Below are positions 50,611 to 63,757 of a DNA stretch of 64,000 bases, one piece after another; within the stretch, counting starts at the first letter, position 1, and the number at the start of each line of letters is the position of its first letter. Under the pieces are notes generated by a model that did no database searches, was not told the DNA's origin, and saw only the letters and a program-made list of their open reading frames with translations. Source of the stretch: Nocardia fluminea (GTDB taxonomy: Bacteria > Actinomycetota > Actinomycetes > Mycobacteriales > Mycobacteriaceae). The translations under genes were made by a program, and so were the position numbers. The DNA lies in NCBI RefSeq assembly GCF_002846365.1, contig NZ_PJMW01000002.1:4588001-4652000 (forward strand), given 5' to 3'.

Positions 50611-51522
50611 ATGAATTCGATCTCGACATCCGATCGGCCGGCGACGCGCACGCTGCCCGGCTGGTCGGTGCCGATGGTGTTCATCGTCGCGGCGACCTCG
50701 CAATATGTGGGCGCCGCGCTCGGCGTGTTCCTGTTCGACACCACCGAACCGGCCACCGTCGCCTGGTTGCGGGCCGCCGCGGCGGGAGTGGCGTTGCTGG
50801 CTTGGCGGCGGCCGTGGCGGACCCGCTGGACCCGACGGGGCATCGCGGTGGCGGCCGGCTTCGGCATCGTCACCGTGTCGATGAACATCGTGTTCTACGA
50901 GGCGATCGCGCGTATTCCGCTCGGCACCGCCGTCGCCATCGAATTCCTCGGTCCGGTCGCCGTCGCGACCCTCGGCTCGCGCCGGGCGCGGGACCTGATC
51001 GCCGTGGCGCTCGTGGCGGCCGGTGTGGTGTTGCTGGCCGGCGTCCAATTCGATGTCGAGCCGGTCGGAGTGGGGTTCGCTCTCGCCTCGGCGGTGCTGT
51101 GGGCGGCCTACATCCTGGTCGGCAAGCGCGTCGCCGACACCGGTGACGGCCAGGATTGCCTCGCTGTCGGTATGGCGGCCGCCGCCGTGTCGCTGGCGCC
51201 GTTCGTGCTGATTCCGCAGCTGGTGATCGACGCCGCGGTGTTCGCCGATCCGCGGACCTGGCTGCTCGGTCTCGGCGTCGGCCTGTTGTCCAGCGCGGTG
51301 CCGTACGCGCTGGACCAGGTGGTGCTGACCGCGGTGGGCCGAGCCCGCTTCGCCCTCCTGCTCGCGTTGCTCCCGGCGACCGCGACCGTTGTCGGCGCGA
51401 TCGCCCTCGCACAGCGACCTACCACCCTCGAACTGGTGGGTATCGCCCTGGTCATGCTGGCACTGGCGATCAGCGCACTGCCCACCCGCCAGGCCGCGCC
51501 GGAACCACCCGCGCCGCTGTGA
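50611..51522 (+). CDS. EamA-family (RhtA-like) exporter
   Basis: DMT-superfamily transporter, 303 residues, about ten membrane helices in two EamA halves. Conserved blocks FYEAIARIPLGTAVAIEFLGPVAVA and SAVPYALDQVVLTAVGRARFALLLALLPATATVVG match the RhtA amino-acid exporter type. The ATG at 50611 is used. 163 bp separates it from the monooxygenase. Substrate not known. Confidence 0.88.
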   Translation: MNSISTSDRPATRTLPGWSVPMVFIVAATSQYVGAALGVFLFDTTEPATVAWLRAAAAGVALLAWRRPWRTRWTRRGIAVAAGFGIVTVSMNIVFYEAIARIPLGTAVAIEFLGPVAVATLGSRRARDLIAVALVAAGVVLLAGVQFDVEPVGVGFALASAVLWAAYILVGKRVADTGDGQDCLAVGMAAAAVSLAPFVLIPQLVIDAAVFADPRTWLLGLGVGLLSSAVPYALDQVVLTAVGRARFALLLALLPATATVVGAIALAQRPTTLELVGIALVMLALAISALPTRQAAPEPPAPL

Positions 51523-51564
51523 CCGTGTTCAGGTGCTTCGGCGGCTGCTCGGTCGGGTAGGGCT

Positions 51565-51855
51565 TCAGTTGCCCTGGGCGAGGTAGTTGTAGATCTCGTG
51601 GACTTCGATGGTGGGCTGGTTGGGCATGCCCACTTCCATGCCGACGGGGCCGAGGGTGGATTCGGCGAAGCTCTGGAATTGCTCGGCGGATTCCCAGACG
51701 TCGGTGACGTGGAATCCGGTGTCGGTCTTCCTGGCCAGATGGAACAGGAGTCCTGGACCGCCGGAGCCGCCGTGCTCGAAGCCCATCTTCGCGAGGGCCT
51801 GGTCGTACTGTTCCAGAGTCGAGCCGGTGAATTCGAGTTCGACGGCAACCGTCAT
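51565..51855 (-). CDS. ABM/dimeric alpha-beta barrel protein
   Basis: A 96-residue small protein with a ferredoxin-like dimeric barrel pattern (TVAVELEFTGSTLEQYDQAL, HLARKTDTGFHVTDVWES), related to antibiotic-biosynthesis monooxygenase-type proteins. ATG 51855 is chosen because AAGGAG lies 9 nt before it. The ATG at 51864 would abut the ribosome site. Converges with the exporter gene. Confidence 0.75.
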   Translation of the reverse strand: MTVAVELEFTGSTLEQYDQALAKMGFEHGGSGGPGLLFHLARKTDTGFHVTDVWESAEQFQSFAESTLGPVGMEVGMPNQPTIEVHEIYNYLAQGN

Positions 51856-52008
51856 GGCGCTCATCTCCTTGGTCGAGCGAGGTTGGAGTGACTTCGGGCC
51901 CGGCCGAGGGGCAGCGGGTCGCGGTCGAACACCGTGATCCGGCGCTCCGATCGAATCACGAATTACTCTGGGCGGCGGTACCGAGCAACCGTCGCGATGT
52001 GGTGCGCA

Positions 52009-52644
52009 TCACAGTCTAGTCGGTGGGTCATCGGCCGACAAGCAACCGTCTCGGCCTCCGTAGGCCGCGCCTGCGGCCCGCGCCGTTGTCGCCCAGACCA
52101 TTCCGATGCCGGAGTCCGCGGGCGCGGTCCGCGGGCGCGGGGCGGTGCTGACCAGTTCGTATCCGAGCCGCCGCGGGACTGCCGCGCTCCGGACATTGGC
52201 GGCGTCGCAATGGATTTCGGTCCGAACGACGTGGGGGAGAGTGAGCGCGGCGGCGGTCAGGGCATGGGCGGCGCGGGTGATGATGCCCCGGCCGGTGTGG
52301 GCGACATGGCACCAGTAACCGATCTCCAGGGCGCCGGAGTCGATCCTGTCTTCGAGTCCGATGCCGCCCGCCACCTCGCCCCGCGCGGTGAAGATTCCGT
52401 ACAGGTAGCCGCCGTCGGGCGTCGGCCAGTGCGCGGCTGAGGTTTGCAGGAATCGGCGTTGCCCGGCGAGCGTGGGTGGCTGCTCGGCCCACGACATCCA
52501 CGGGCGCAGGTGGGTGTGTGAGGCGCTCACCGCGTCGAACTGGCGAGTCAGATCGCTGTGCCGCCAACGGCGCAGCAGGAGATCGCCCAGATCGATCCGC
52601 TCCGGGGGTGTCGACTCGGAATGGGCGCTGCTGCTGATGGTCAT
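52009..52644 (-). CDS. RimJ/RimL-type GNAT acetyltransferase
   Basis: Acetyl-CoA-dependent N-acetyltransferase, 211 residues. Typical RimJ/L start (DLLLRRWRHSDLTRQFDAVSAS), motif A region with GYWCHVAHTGRGIITRA (acetyl-CoA binding) and ANVRSAAVPRRLGYEL. Likely modifies a protein N-terminus or a small amine. Follows the TetR gene on the same strand with an 18-bp gap. Confidence 0.85.
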   Translation of the reverse strand: MTISSSAHSESTPPERIDLGDLLLRRWRHSDLTRQFDAVSASHTHLRPWMSWAEQPPTLAGQRRFLQTSAAHWPTPDGGYLYGIFTARGEVAGGIGLEDRIDSGALEIGYWCHVAHTGRGIITRAAHALTAAALTLPHVVRTEIHCDAANVRSAAVPRRLGYELVSTAPRPRTAPADSGIGMVWATTARAAGAAYGGRDGCLSADDPPTRL

Positions 52645-52662
52645 GACCGATGGTGACGGACC

Positions 52663-53256
52663 TCATGACTCCGTGGCAACGCGTTTTCCGGCGCTCGGCC
52701 AGGTGATCCGGGCGAGGATGTCGACCGCGATATCCGTTGCGGCGGTGTGCATCTGGTCGTCGGTCAGGTCGAGATCGCCCATCATCGACAGGCTCCAGCT
52801 GATCGCGAGCAGCGCTTGCCGTGCGTGATAGATGTCCAGGGCGGCGGCGTCGGATCCGGTCATGAGGTCGGCCAGGACGCGGAATTGGTAGCGCAGGCCC
52901 GCGCCGAATCCGAGGTCGCGGAACGCGGGCTGGTTCTCGTGCCAGAACCGCACCATGTCACGGCCGAGACTGTGCAGGAGCGCACTGTAGCGGCGCAAGA
53001 TCTGCTCGGCCCGCTCGTGCCCCGGCGGGGCCTGCTCGGCCCAGGTGACGATGTCGTCGATGCCGCGACGCAGGTCGTCGGACAGGCTGACGACGATGTC
53101 TTCCTTGGTCCGGAAGTGGTAGTACAGCGCGGCTTTGGTGACACCGAGCCGCTCGGCGATCTCGCGCAGCGAGGTCTTCTCGTACCCGCGTTCGGAGAAC
53201 AGTTCCATCGCCACCGCGCGAATGCGTTCCTTGGTGTCGCTACGACGTCCGTCCAC
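52663..53256 (-). CDS. TetR-family regulator
   Basis: A 197-residue regulator with a strong HTH (AMELFSERGYEKTSLREIA, LGVTKAALYYHFRTKEDI). The C-terminal domain has an FWHENQPAF region of the kind that binds ligand. GTG 53256 has AAAGGAAA upstream. It is divergent from the methyltransferase with a palindromic operator between them. Confidence 0.92.
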   Translation of the reverse strand: MDGRRSDTKERIRAVAMELFSERGYEKTSLREIAERLGVTKAALYYHFRTKEDIVVSLSDDLRRGIDDIVTWAEQAPPGHERAEQILRRYSALLHSLGRDMVRFWHENQPAFRDLGFGAGLRYQFRVLADLMTGSDAAALDIYHARQALLAISWSLSMMGDLDLTDDQMHTAATDIAVDILARITWPSAGKRVATES

Positions 53257-53317
53257 GGGGCTTTCCTTTGCTTGACGACCGGCTAGGGCGAGCCTACCGT
53301 CGGAGCATGACCGAGAT

Positions 53318-53337
53318 AACTAGCCGGTCGGCAAGTT
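53318..53337. promoter_or_regulatory. TetR-type operator
   Basis: aactagccggtcggcaagtt is a 20-bp palindrome matching its own complement at 14 or more positions. It lies in the divergent region before the methyltransferase start and probably binds the adjacent TetR. Confidence 0.6.
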
Positions 53338-53350
53338 AGTTTCAGGGAGG

Positions 53351-54205
53351 ATGACGATGACGCAGGTGAACGCGCCCACCGCCGGGGTGGCACTGACAGC
53401 GATCGGGGTCGCGCTGATCCGTGAGCAGGAGTCGCGCAGGCCGGATCGGCTCTACGACGACCCACTCGCCTCGGCGTTCGTCGAGGCCGCGCGCCGTGAC
53501 TTCGCCCGCATCGAGGGCGGCGCGGCGCGGTGGGAGCGAGTCGAGGCTGTGGCCGAACAGTTCTTCGCGGGCCGATCCGTCGGCGTTCGGTTGGCCGACG
53601 ACCGGGTGGCCGAGGCAGTCGCCGCCGGATGCCGACAGCTCGTCCTGCTCGGCGCCGGGCTGGATACGCGGGCCTACCGGATGGGTTTGCCCGCCGAGGT
53701 CACCGTCTACGAACTCGACCTGCCGGAGCTGTTCGCCTTCAAAGAACCGGTGCTGCGCGCCACGGAGGCCACACCGACGGCGGACCGGCGCGTCCTGCCG
53801 ATCGACCTGCGAACGGACTGGGACCACCCGTTGCGAGAGCAGGGGTTTCGTCCCGACCAGCCCACGCACTGGATCGACGAGGGCGCACTCCCGTACCTCC
53901 CTCCCGCGGATCACCTCCGCGCCGTGGCAACGCTGACGGCCCTGTCCGCGCCGGGGAGCCGATTCGCACTCAGCCGGTTCGCCGTCGATCCCGACGCCCC
54001 GCCCTACGCCGAACTGCGTCGACTCGTCGCGGGCGACAGCGGTGGGCGGATACCTCCGGATGCCGGGCGTCCTGGGGAACAGTGGCTCGTCGAGCACGGC
54101 TGGCGCACCCGGTTCCGCGCGTGGGACGACATGATCGTTCCCCTGGGCCGAGAGGTGCCGGTGCACGACCCGGCGGTCGGTGTCGTGCTCGCCGAGCGCC
54201 TGTGA
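53351..54205 (+). CDS. class I SAM-dependent methyltransferase (UPF0677/LCMT-like)
   Basis: Mycobacterial-type S-adenosylmethionine-dependent O-methyltransferase of the leucine carboxyl methyltransferase family, 284 residues. Signatures: YDDPLA, SAM site LLGAGLDTRAYR, ELDLPEL, and WIDEGALPYLP. GGGAGG upstream supports ATG 53351. These enzymes are expanded in mycobacteria and nocardiae; substrates are mostly unknown. Probably controlled by the divergent TetR. Confidence 0.9.
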   Translation: MTMTQVNAPTAGVALTAIGVALIREQESRRPDRLYDDPLASAFVEAARRDFARIEGGAARWERVEAVAEQFFAGRSVGVRLADDRVAEAVAAGCRQLVLLGAGLDTRAYRMGLPAEVTVYELDLPELFAFKEPVLRATEATPTADRRVLPIDLRTDWDHPLREQGFRPDQPTHWIDEGALPYLPPADHLRAVATLTALSAPGSRFALSRFAVDPDAPPYAELRRLVAGDSGGRIPPDAGRPGEQWLVEHGWRTRFRAWDDMIVPLGREVPVHDPAVGVVLAERL

Positions 54206-54449
54206 CCGCAGCCGGATTATGTCGTGTGGGGGCGGCCGCAGTGATCGAGGACGTCCCGGCGACGTGAATGCGGTCACGGGCCGGTTCGCGCCGGATGGTC
54301 GTCGCCTCGCTGCTGTGGCGGTGAAACATGCGCGCTCGCTGCGCTTTCGGGGTGCATGTGAGAACCGACACCGCAGCAGGCGCGCACCGGCGCTCCGTGG
54401 CCGCGCTCACAGGTGGGCCTACCTGGTCAAAGGCGCCACGCGGCGCTGA
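54206..54449. other. intergenic, no supported gene
   Basis: The stretch before the pyr promoter has short overlapping frames but no frame with a ribosome site or family pattern. It is the junction between the accessory block and the pyr operon. Confidence 0.5.
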
Positions 54450-54455
54450 TAGGCT
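54450..54455 (+). promoter_or_regulatory. putative pyr operon -10 element
   Basis: TAGGCT (TANNNT). Transcription would start near 54462, leaving a leader of about 50 nt before the leader ORF. No clear -35 is visible. Confidence 0.45.
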
Positions 54456-54486
54456 GACGGGCGAGTTAGGCATCCTTTAACGGACC

Positions 54487-54498
54487 GTCCGGTGAGGC
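54487..54498 (+). promoter_or_regulatory. PyrR RNA-binding motif
   Basis: GTCCGGTGAGGC in the transcript matches the conserved PyrR loop (UCCNGNGAGGY). The AAGGAGG ribosome site of the leader ORF starts 4 nt downstream (54503-54509). GACC at 54483-54486 could pair with GGTC at 54508-54511, covering the ribosome site. Translational repression by PyrR is established in mycobacteria. Confidence 0.75.
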
Positions 54499-54514
54499 GG
54501 GGAAGGAGGTCGGC

Positions 54515-54628
54515 ATGGCTGTGCCCGAACGGGCGGCCGGAACCGGCGTGAGCGAGCGTGCGAGCGAACCAGCGACGCAGCGCGTATCGCGCATCTGTTC
54601 GCTGAGCGCCGGCGAGGTGGACAGATGA
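54515..54628 (+). CDS. 37-codon pyr leader ORF
   Basis: ATG 54515 follows AAGGAGG with 5 nt spacing and opens 37 codons. The stop TGA overlaps the pyrR ATG (ATGA), so the two are translationally coupled. The peptide starts MAVPERAAG and is unremarkable. A PyrR motif covers its ribosome site; repressing this ORF would lower pyrR translation. Confidence 0.55.
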   Translation: MAVPERAAGTGVSERASEPATQRVSRICSLSAGEVDR

Positions 54629-55227
54629 GCGAAACATCGCAGCGGCACACCCCGGAGTGGGTAGCGGCCGGACGCGAACTGTTGTCGCCATCGGACGTCA
54701 CCAGGACCGTAGCGCGGATCGCGCACCAGATCATCGAGAAGACCGCCCTGGATTCCGGCGACGCCGACGCACCACGGGTGGTTCTCATGGGAATCCCGAC
54801 GCGCGGCACCACCCTGGCCAATCGGCTGGCGGACAAGATCGAGGAATTCTCCGGTGTGCGCCCCGCCCTGGGCTCCCTCGACATCACCCTGTACCGCGAC
54901 GACCTGCGCTCTCGCCCGCACCGCCCGCTCGAACGCACCTCGGTGCCCGACGGCGGCATCGAGAACTCCCTGGTCGTCCTCGTCGACGACGTGCTGTTCT
55001 CCGGCCGGACGGTCCGCTCCGCCCTCGACGGCCTGCGTGACCTCGGCCGCCCCCGCGCCGTGCAGCTGGCCGTGCTCATCGACCGAGGCCACCGCGAACT
55101 GCCGATCCGCGCCGACTACGTGGGCAAGAACGTGCCGACCTCGCGCGCCGAGGACATCTCGGTGCTGATGGTCGAGCACGACGGTCGTGACGGTGTGTAT
55201 CTGCATCAGGAAGGTCAAGAGCAGTGA
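54625..55227 (+). CDS. pyrR: PyrR bifunctional pyr regulator / uracil phosphoribosyltransferase
   Basis: UMP-sensing RNA-binding protein with a phosphoribosyltransferase fold, 200 residues. PRPP loop [20 protein letters not shown] and the RNA-interaction/PRTase blocks [18 protein letters not shown] and DITLYRDDL are intact. It leads the pyr operon and is coupled to the leader ORF upstream and to the relay micro-ORF downstream. Confidence 0.96.
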   Translation: MSETSQRHTPEWVAAGRELLSPSDVTRTVARIAHQIIEKTALDSGDADAPRVVLMGIPTRGTTLANRLADKIEEFSGVRPALGSLDITLYRDDLRSRPHRPLERTSVPDGGIENSLVVLVDDVLFSGRTVRSALDGLRDLGRPRAVQLAVLIDRGHRELPIRADYVGKNVPTSRAEDISVLMVEHDGRDGVYLHQEGQEQ

Positions 55228-55307
55228 GGGAGCGTAGCGACCGAACCATGAACACAGCCACTCAGTGGTTCACGCCGGAGCCGAGCGTCAGCGAGGTGGA
55301 GGCGTGA
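55224..55307 (+). CDS. 27-codon relay micro-ORF between pyrR and pyrB
   Basis: GTG 55224 overlaps the pyrR stop (GTGA), and its own TGA overlaps the pyrB GTG (GTGA). It contains GAGGTGGAG, the pyrB ribosome site. The last 20 bp resemble the end of the 54515 leader ORF. A translational relay is likely; peptide function is unsupported. Confidence 0.4.
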   Translation: MRERSDRTMNTATQWFTPEPSVSEVEA

Positions 55308-56257
55308 AGCACTTGCTGACGGTCGCCGATCTCGATCGCGGTACCGCCACCGAACTCCTCGACGAAGCCGAGCGCTTCGAACAGGCTCTGCTCGGCCGTG
55401 AGGTGAAGAAGCTGCCGACCCTGCGTGGCCGCACCGTGATGACCGTGTTCTACGAGAACTCCACCCGCACCCGCGTGTCCTTCGAGGTCGCGGGCAAGTG
55501 GATGAGCGCCGACGTGATCAACGTGAGCGCGTCGAGTTCGTCTGTGTCCAAAGGTGAATCGCTGCGCGACACCGCGCTCACCCTGCACGCGGCGGGCGCC
55601 GACGCGCTGATCGTGCGCCACCCGGCCTCGGGTGCCGCGCACCAGATCGCGCGCTGGATGGAACAGTGGGCCCGCGAGGAGAACCGCGTCGCCCCGTCGA
55701 TCATCAACGCGGGCGACGGCACCCACCAGCACCCCACCCAGGCTCTGCTCGACGCGCTCACCCTGCGCCAGCGCCTCGGCGATATCGAGGGCAAGCGGAT
55801 CGTGCTGGTCGGTGACATCCTGCACAGCCGGGTCGCCCGCTCGAACGTCTCCCTGCTCGACACCCTCGGTGCCGAGGTGGTCCTGGTCGCGCCGCGCACC
55901 CTGCTGCCGGTCGGCGTGGACGCCTGGCCCTGCCGGGTCTCGTCCTCGCTGGACGCGGAACTGCCCGGCGCCGACGCGGTGATGATGCTGCGCGTGCAGG
56001 CGGAACGGATGAACGGCGGATTCTTCCCCTCGGCCCGCGAATATTCCATCAACTACGGTCTGTCCGAGCGCAGGCTCGCGCTGCTCGGTGACGACGCGGT
56101 GGTCTTGCACCCCGGCCCGATGCTGCGCGGCATGGAAATCGCCTCGGCGGTTGCGGATTCGCCGAAATCCGCTGTGCTGCAACAGGTCTCGAACGGAGTG
56201 CACATGCGGATGGCCGTGTTGTTCCGGCTGCTCGTGGGCCAGGAGGAAACGGTATGA
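55304..56257 (+). CDS. pyrB: aspartate carbamoyltransferase catalytic subunit
   Basis: First committed step of pyrimidine synthesis, 317 residues. Carbamoyl-phosphate-binding STRTRVSFE and [13 protein letters not shown], and aspartate-site [14 protein letters not shown] and HPGPMLRG, are present. GTG 55304 is used; no pyrI is adjacent. The stop overlaps the pyrC ATG by four bases. Confidence 0.97.
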   Translation: MKHLLTVADLDRGTATELLDEAERFEQALLGREVKKLPTLRGRTVMTVFYENSTRTRVSFEVAGKWMSADVINVSASSSSVSKGESLRDTALTLHAAGADALIVRHPASGAAHQIARWMEQWAREENRVAPSIINAGDGTHQHPTQALLDALTLRQRLGDIEGKRIVLVGDILHSRVARSNVSLLDTLGAEVVLVAPRTLLPVGVDAWPCRVSSSLDAELPGADAVMMLRVQAERMNGGFFPSAREYSINYGLSERRLALLGDDAVVLHPGPMLRGMEIASAVADSPKSAVLQQVSNGVHMRMAVLFRLLVGQEETV

Positions 56258-57552
56258 GTGAGCTGCTGATCAAGAACGTCAAGCCCTACGGGGAAGGCGA
56301 ACCCGTCGACGTCCTGGTGCGCGGCACCATCATCGCCGACATCGGCACCGGCCTCACGGCCTCCGGCGACGCCGAGGTGATCGAGGGCAACGGCCAGATC
56401 CTGCTGCCCGGCTTCGTCGACCTGCACACGCACCTGCGCGAACCCGGCCGCGAAGACACCGAGACCATCGAAACCGGTTCCGCCGCAGCCGCACTGGGCG
56501 GTTATACCGCCGTGTTCGCGATGGCCAACACCAGCCCGGTCGCCGACTCGGTCGTCATCACCGACCACGTGTGGCGGCGCGGCCAGGAAGTCGGCCTCGT
56601 CGACGTGTTCCCGGTCGGCGCCGTGACGGTCGGCCTGCAGGGCAAGCAGCTCGCCGAGATGGGCACCATGGCCGCCGGTATCGGCCAGGTCCGGATGTTC
56701 TCCGACGACGGCCACTGCGTCGACGACCCGCTGATCATGCGCCGCGCCCTCGAATACGCGAACTCCCTGGGTGTTCTCATCGCCCAGCACGCTGAGGAAC
56801 CGCGTCTGACCAAGAACGCCATCGCGCACGAAGGCCCCAACGCCGCGCGCCTCGGACTGCACGGCTGGCCGCGCGCCGCCGAGGAGTCGATCGTCGCGCG
56901 TGACGCACTGCTGGCCCGCGACGCGAACGCCCGCGTGCACATCTGCCACGCCTCCACCGCGGGCACCGTCGAACTGGTGAAATGGGCCAAGTCCCAGGGC
57001 ATCTCGATCACCGCCGAGGTCACCCCGCACCACCTGCTGCTCGACGACTCGCGCCTGGAGACCTACGACGCCGTCAACAAGGTGAACCCGCCACTGCGCG
57101 AGTCCACCGACGTGGCAGCCCTGCGTCAGGCACTGGCCGACGGCATCATCGACTGCGTCGCCACCGACCACGCGCCGCACGCCGAGCAGGACAAGTGCTG
57201 CGAATTCGCGGCTGCCCGCCCCGGCATGCTCGGCCTCGAGACGGCGCTGTCGATCATCGTGCAGACGATGGTCGAGCCCGGCCTGCTCGACTGGCGCGGC
57301 GTCGCGAAGGTGATGAGCGAGAAGCCCGCCGCGATCGTCGGCCTCGACGACCACGGTCGTCCGATCGCGGTCGGCGAGCCCGCGAACCTCACGCTGATCG
57401 ACCCCGACGCCGAGTGGACGGTGCGCGGCGCCGAGCTGGCGAGTATCTCGAACAACACACCGTTCGAGGACATGACGTTCCCGGCCGAGGTCACAGCCAC
57501 CGTGCTGCGCGGCCGGGTAACTGCCCGCGAGGGCAAGGCGGTCGGGATCTAG
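56254..57552 (+). CDS. pyrC: dihydroorotase
   Basis: Class I dihydroorotase, 432 residues. Metal-site [12 protein letters not shown] at residue about 57, [18 protein letters not shown] and the fourth-ligand [12 protein letters not shown] are present. It converts carbamoyl-aspartate to dihydroorotate. Coupled to pyrB by a 4-bp overlap. Confidence 0.97.
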   Translation: MSELLIKNVKPYGEGEPVDVLVRGTIIADIGTGLTASGDAEVIEGNGQILLPGFVDLHTHLREPGREDTETIETGSAAAALGGYTAVFAMANTSPVADSVVITDHVWRRGQEVGLVDVFPVGAVTVGLQGKQLAEMGTMAAGIGQVRMFSDDGHCVDDPLIMRRALEYANSLGVLIAQHAEEPRLTKNAIAHEGPNAARLGLHGWPRAAEESIVARDALLARDANARVHICHASTAGTVELVKWAKSQGISITAEVTPHHLLLDDSRLETYDAVNKVNPPLRESTDVAALRQALADGIIDCVATDHAPHAEQDKCCEFAAARPGMLGLETALSIIVQTMVEPGLLDWRGVAKVMSEKPAAIVGLDDHGRPIAVGEPANLTLIDPDAEWTVRGAELASISNNTPFEDMTFPAEVTATVLRGRVTAREGKAVGI

Positions 57553-57564
57553 GGAGGCCAGGAC

Positions 57565-58080
57565 GTGGAAAGAACGCTGTGGGTAGTCGGACTGCTGGCA
57601 TTTTTCGTGGTGTGCCTGTGGCTGATGTACCGGGCATGGCAGAAGAAGGCCACGCGGCAGCAGGCACGCATCGGCGAACTGCCGACGGTGCCGGCCGAAC
57701 TGGGCGCACAACTACTGGAACCGACCACCGGGATGTACCTGGGCAGCACCATCGCGCCCAGCTGGCAGGACCGGATCGCGGTCGGTGATCTGGGATTCCG
57801 GGCGACCGCCGAACTGACGCGGTTCGAACGCGGAATTCTGCTCGAACGCGACGGCGCCACGGTGATCTGGATTCCGCAGGAATCGGTGACAGCCGTGCGT
57901 ACCGAGCGTGGACACGCGGGCAAGGTGATGACCGAAAATGGTGTGCTGGTAATTCGCTGGACACTGCCGACCGGAACCGAGATAGATACCGGATTCCGGG
58001 GCGACGACAAGACGGTGTACCCGGCCTGGACAGCTGGGGCCGCGGATTCGACCAGGGTGACGACGGGAGACGATGAATGA
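57565..58080 (+). CDS. PH-like membrane protein of the pyr operon (Rv1382-like)
   Basis: A 171-residue protein with one N-terminal membrane helix ([21 protein letters not shown]) and a beta-rich PH-like cytoplasmic domain ([19 protein letters not shown]). A gene of this type lies between pyrC and carA in M. tuberculosis (Rv1382). GTG 57565 has GGGAGG upstream. Its role in or beside pyrimidine synthesis is unknown. Confidence 0.8.
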   Translation: MERTLWVVGLLAFFVVCLWLMYRAWQKKATRQQARIGELPTVPAELGAQLLEPTTGMYLGSTIAPSWQDRIAVGDLGFRATAELTRFERGILLERDGATVIWIPQESVTAVRTERGHAGKVMTENGVLVIRWTLPTGTEIDTGFRGDDKTVYPAWTAGAADSTRVTTGDDE

Positions 58081-59191
58081 GCACAGTGAAGGCAGCCTTG
58101 GTGCTCGAGGACGGCCGCGTATTCCGCGGTACCGCCTTCGGCGCCGAGGGACAAACGCTCGGTGAGGCCGTGTTCTGCACGGCGATGACCGGGTACCAGG
58201 AAACCCTGACCGACCCCAGCTACGCCCGCCAGATCGTGGTGGCCACGGCCCCGCAGATCGGTAACACCGGCTGGAACGACGAGGACGACGAGTCGGGCAA
58301 GATCTGGGTCGCCGGGTACGCCGTGCGCGACCCTTCGCGAGTCAGCTCCAACTGGCGCGCGACCACCACGCTGCAAGGCGAATTGGACAAGCAAGATGTC
58401 GTCGGTATCGCCGGCATCGACACCCGCGCGGTGGTTCGCCACCTGCGCAGCCGCGGCTCGATGAAGGCGGGCATCTTCTCCGGCGCCGCACTGGCCGCCG
58501 ACGAGGAACTCCTCGCCCGGGTCAACGGCCAGGCCTCGATGCTGGGCGCGGACCTCGCCGAAGAGGTCAGCACCGACGCGATGTACACGATCGAACCGGG
58601 GGGCGACCACAGGTTCACCGTCGTCGCGGTCGACCTGGGCATCAAGACCAACACCCCGCGCATGTTCGCCGAGCGCGGCGTACGCACCCACGTGGTGCCG
58701 TCGAACACCTCCCTCGACGACATCCTCGCGCTGAACCCCAACGGCGTGTTCCTGTCGAACGGCCCCGGCGACCCGGCCACCCAGACCGGCGCGATCGCGC
58801 TCACCCAGGGTGTGCTCGAGCGCGGGATCCCGCTGTTCGGCATCTGCTTCGGCAACCAGATCCTGGGCCGGGCACTGGGCCGCAGCACCTACAAGATGAA
58901 GTTCGGCCACCGCGGCATCAACATCCCGGTGATCGAAGAGGGCACCGGCCGCGTGTCCATCACCGCCCAGAACCACGGCTTCGCCCTCGAAGGCGAGCGC
59001 GGCGAGGTGTTCGACACCCCGTTCGGCAAGGCCGAGGTCTCCCACATCTGCGCCAACGACGGCACCGTCGAAGGGGTCCGGCTGATCGACGGCCGCGCCT
59101 TCTCGGTGCAGTACCACCCCGAGGCCGCCGCAGGCCCGCACGACGCCGCATATCTGTTCGACCGTTTCGCCGGTCTCATGGAAGGAGCCTG

Positions 59192-59192
<1 letters not shown>
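58077..59192 (+). CDS. carA: carbamoyl-phosphate synthase small subunit
   Basis: Glutaminase subunit of carbamoyl-phosphate synthase, 371 residues. The class I amidotransferase triad is visible: Cys in GICFGNQ, His and Glu in QYHPEA. The N-terminal CPSase domain has [10 protein letters not shown]. It overlaps the upstream stop by four bases and abuts carB, with the carA stop overlapping the ATG. Confidence 0.97.
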
Positions 59193-62554
<3,362 letters not shown>

Positions 62555-62555
62555 C

Positions 62556-63377
62556 ATGACATTCGGTCATCGGTTGCAGCACGCCATGCGGCAATTCGGA
62601 CCTGTGTGCGTCGGCATCGACCCCCACCCCGCCCTGCTGCGGGCGTGGGGGCTCACCGAAGACGTCGACGGACTGGAAACGTTCGCCGAGATCTGTGTCG
62701 AGGCCTTCGACGGGCGGGTCGCCCTGGTGAAGCCTCAGGTCGCGTTCTTCGAGACCTATGGTTCGGGTGGCATCGCGGTGCTCGAGCGCACCATCTCGGT
62801 GCTGCGGGCCTCGGGCACCCTGGTGTTGTCCGATGCCAAGCGCGGCGACATCGGTTCCACCATGGATGCCTATGCCCATGCCTGGCTCGGCGACGGACCG
62901 CTGGGTTCGGATGCCGTGACGGTCTCGCCGTACCTCGGTTTCGGATCCCTCGATCCGGCGCTGAGCCTGGCGAAGGACAATCACCGTGGGGTATTCGTGC
63001 TCGCGGCGACCTCGAATCCCGAAGGGGCGCAACTGCAACGGATCACGGCGGCGGACGGGCGCACGATCGCGCAGACGATGGTCGACGAGGCCGCGGCCCG
63101 CAACGCGGGTGACGGCTTCGGCTCGGTCGGTGTGGTCGTCGGCGCGACCCTCACCGAGGCACCGGACCTGTCGGCCCTCAACGGCCCGATTCTGATGCCC
63201 GGGGTCGGCGCGCAAGGCGGGGGAGCGGACTCCATTCGCGCCCTCGTTCCCGCGGCGAACCTGGGTGCTGTCGTGCCCAACGTGTCTCGCGAAGTTCTCA
63301 ACGCGGGCCCGTCGGTGACGGCGCTGTGCGACAAGACCGCTCAACTGCAAGAGGAGTTCGCCTTCCTGCAGCGGTGA
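62556..63377 (+). CDS. pyrF: orotidine 5'-phosphate decarboxylase
   Basis: Last step to UMP, 273 residues, of the longer actinobacterial OMPDC group. The catalytic Lys/Asp region [11 protein letters not shown] is intact, with [12 protein letters not shown] and PGVGAQGGG (phosphate site). ATG 62556 begins 2 bp after the carB stop; the longer frame inside carB is a shadow. Confidence 0.96.
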   Translation: MTFGHRLQHAMRQFGPVCVGIDPHPALLRAWGLTEDVDGLETFAEICVEAFDGRVALVKPQVAFFETYGSGGIAVLERTISVLRASGTLVLSDAKRGDIGSTMDAYAHAWLGDGPLGSDAVTVSPYLGFGSLDPALSLAKDNHRGVFVLAATSNPEGAQLQRITAADGRTIAQTMVDEAAARNAGDGFGSVGVVVGATLTEAPDLSALNGPILMPGVGAQGGGADSIRALVPAANLGAVVPNVSREVLNAGPSVTALCDKTAQLQEEFAFLQR

Positions 63378-63391
63378 GACCGAACGTGACG

Positions 63392-63418
63392 GCCGGGGTA
63401 GCGACGCGCTGCCCCGGC
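63392..63418 (+). terminator. pyr operon terminator
   Basis: Stem gccggggtagcg (63392-63403) with cgctgccccggc (63407-63418), one wobble pair, 3-nt loop, followed by TTTGT. It lies 15 bp after pyrF. Confidence 0.75.
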
Positions 63419-63592
63419 TTTGTCGTCGGTATCGCACGGGCGAACGCGGCCGCGGAGACCGGCGCTGTAGCGGTGCCCGGTTGCGTGCTGGATCCCGCGG
63501 GCCCAGCGGCGGGTAGCGGCTGTCAGCGTGGCCGTCAGACCGGTGCGCCGCCCTACGGGCGGATCGCCGCCATGTCGTGGGCCGGTGGCGGC

Positions 63593-63757
63593 TCAGGCCG
63601 CTACGTGCGCGTTACGGGCGCGCCACCAGCCGACGGTGCCGACGCCGAGGGACAGCAGCACGGTGATGAACCCCGAGACCGGCATGAAGGCCAGCCCGAA
63701 CACCGTGGCCGCGCCGAGCAGCACCCCGCCCGGCACGTATCCCAGCGCCAGGTCGAT
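63593..63757 (-). pseudogene. C-terminal remnant of a membrane protein
   Basis: 55 codons with no start: the frame meets TAG immediately upstream of the first Ile codon at 63757. The encoded segment has two hydrophobic helices (PGGVLLGAATVFGLAFMPV and GFITVLLSLGVGTVGWW). It stops at 63593. The 5' part is lost at the junction near 63755. Confidence 0.5.
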
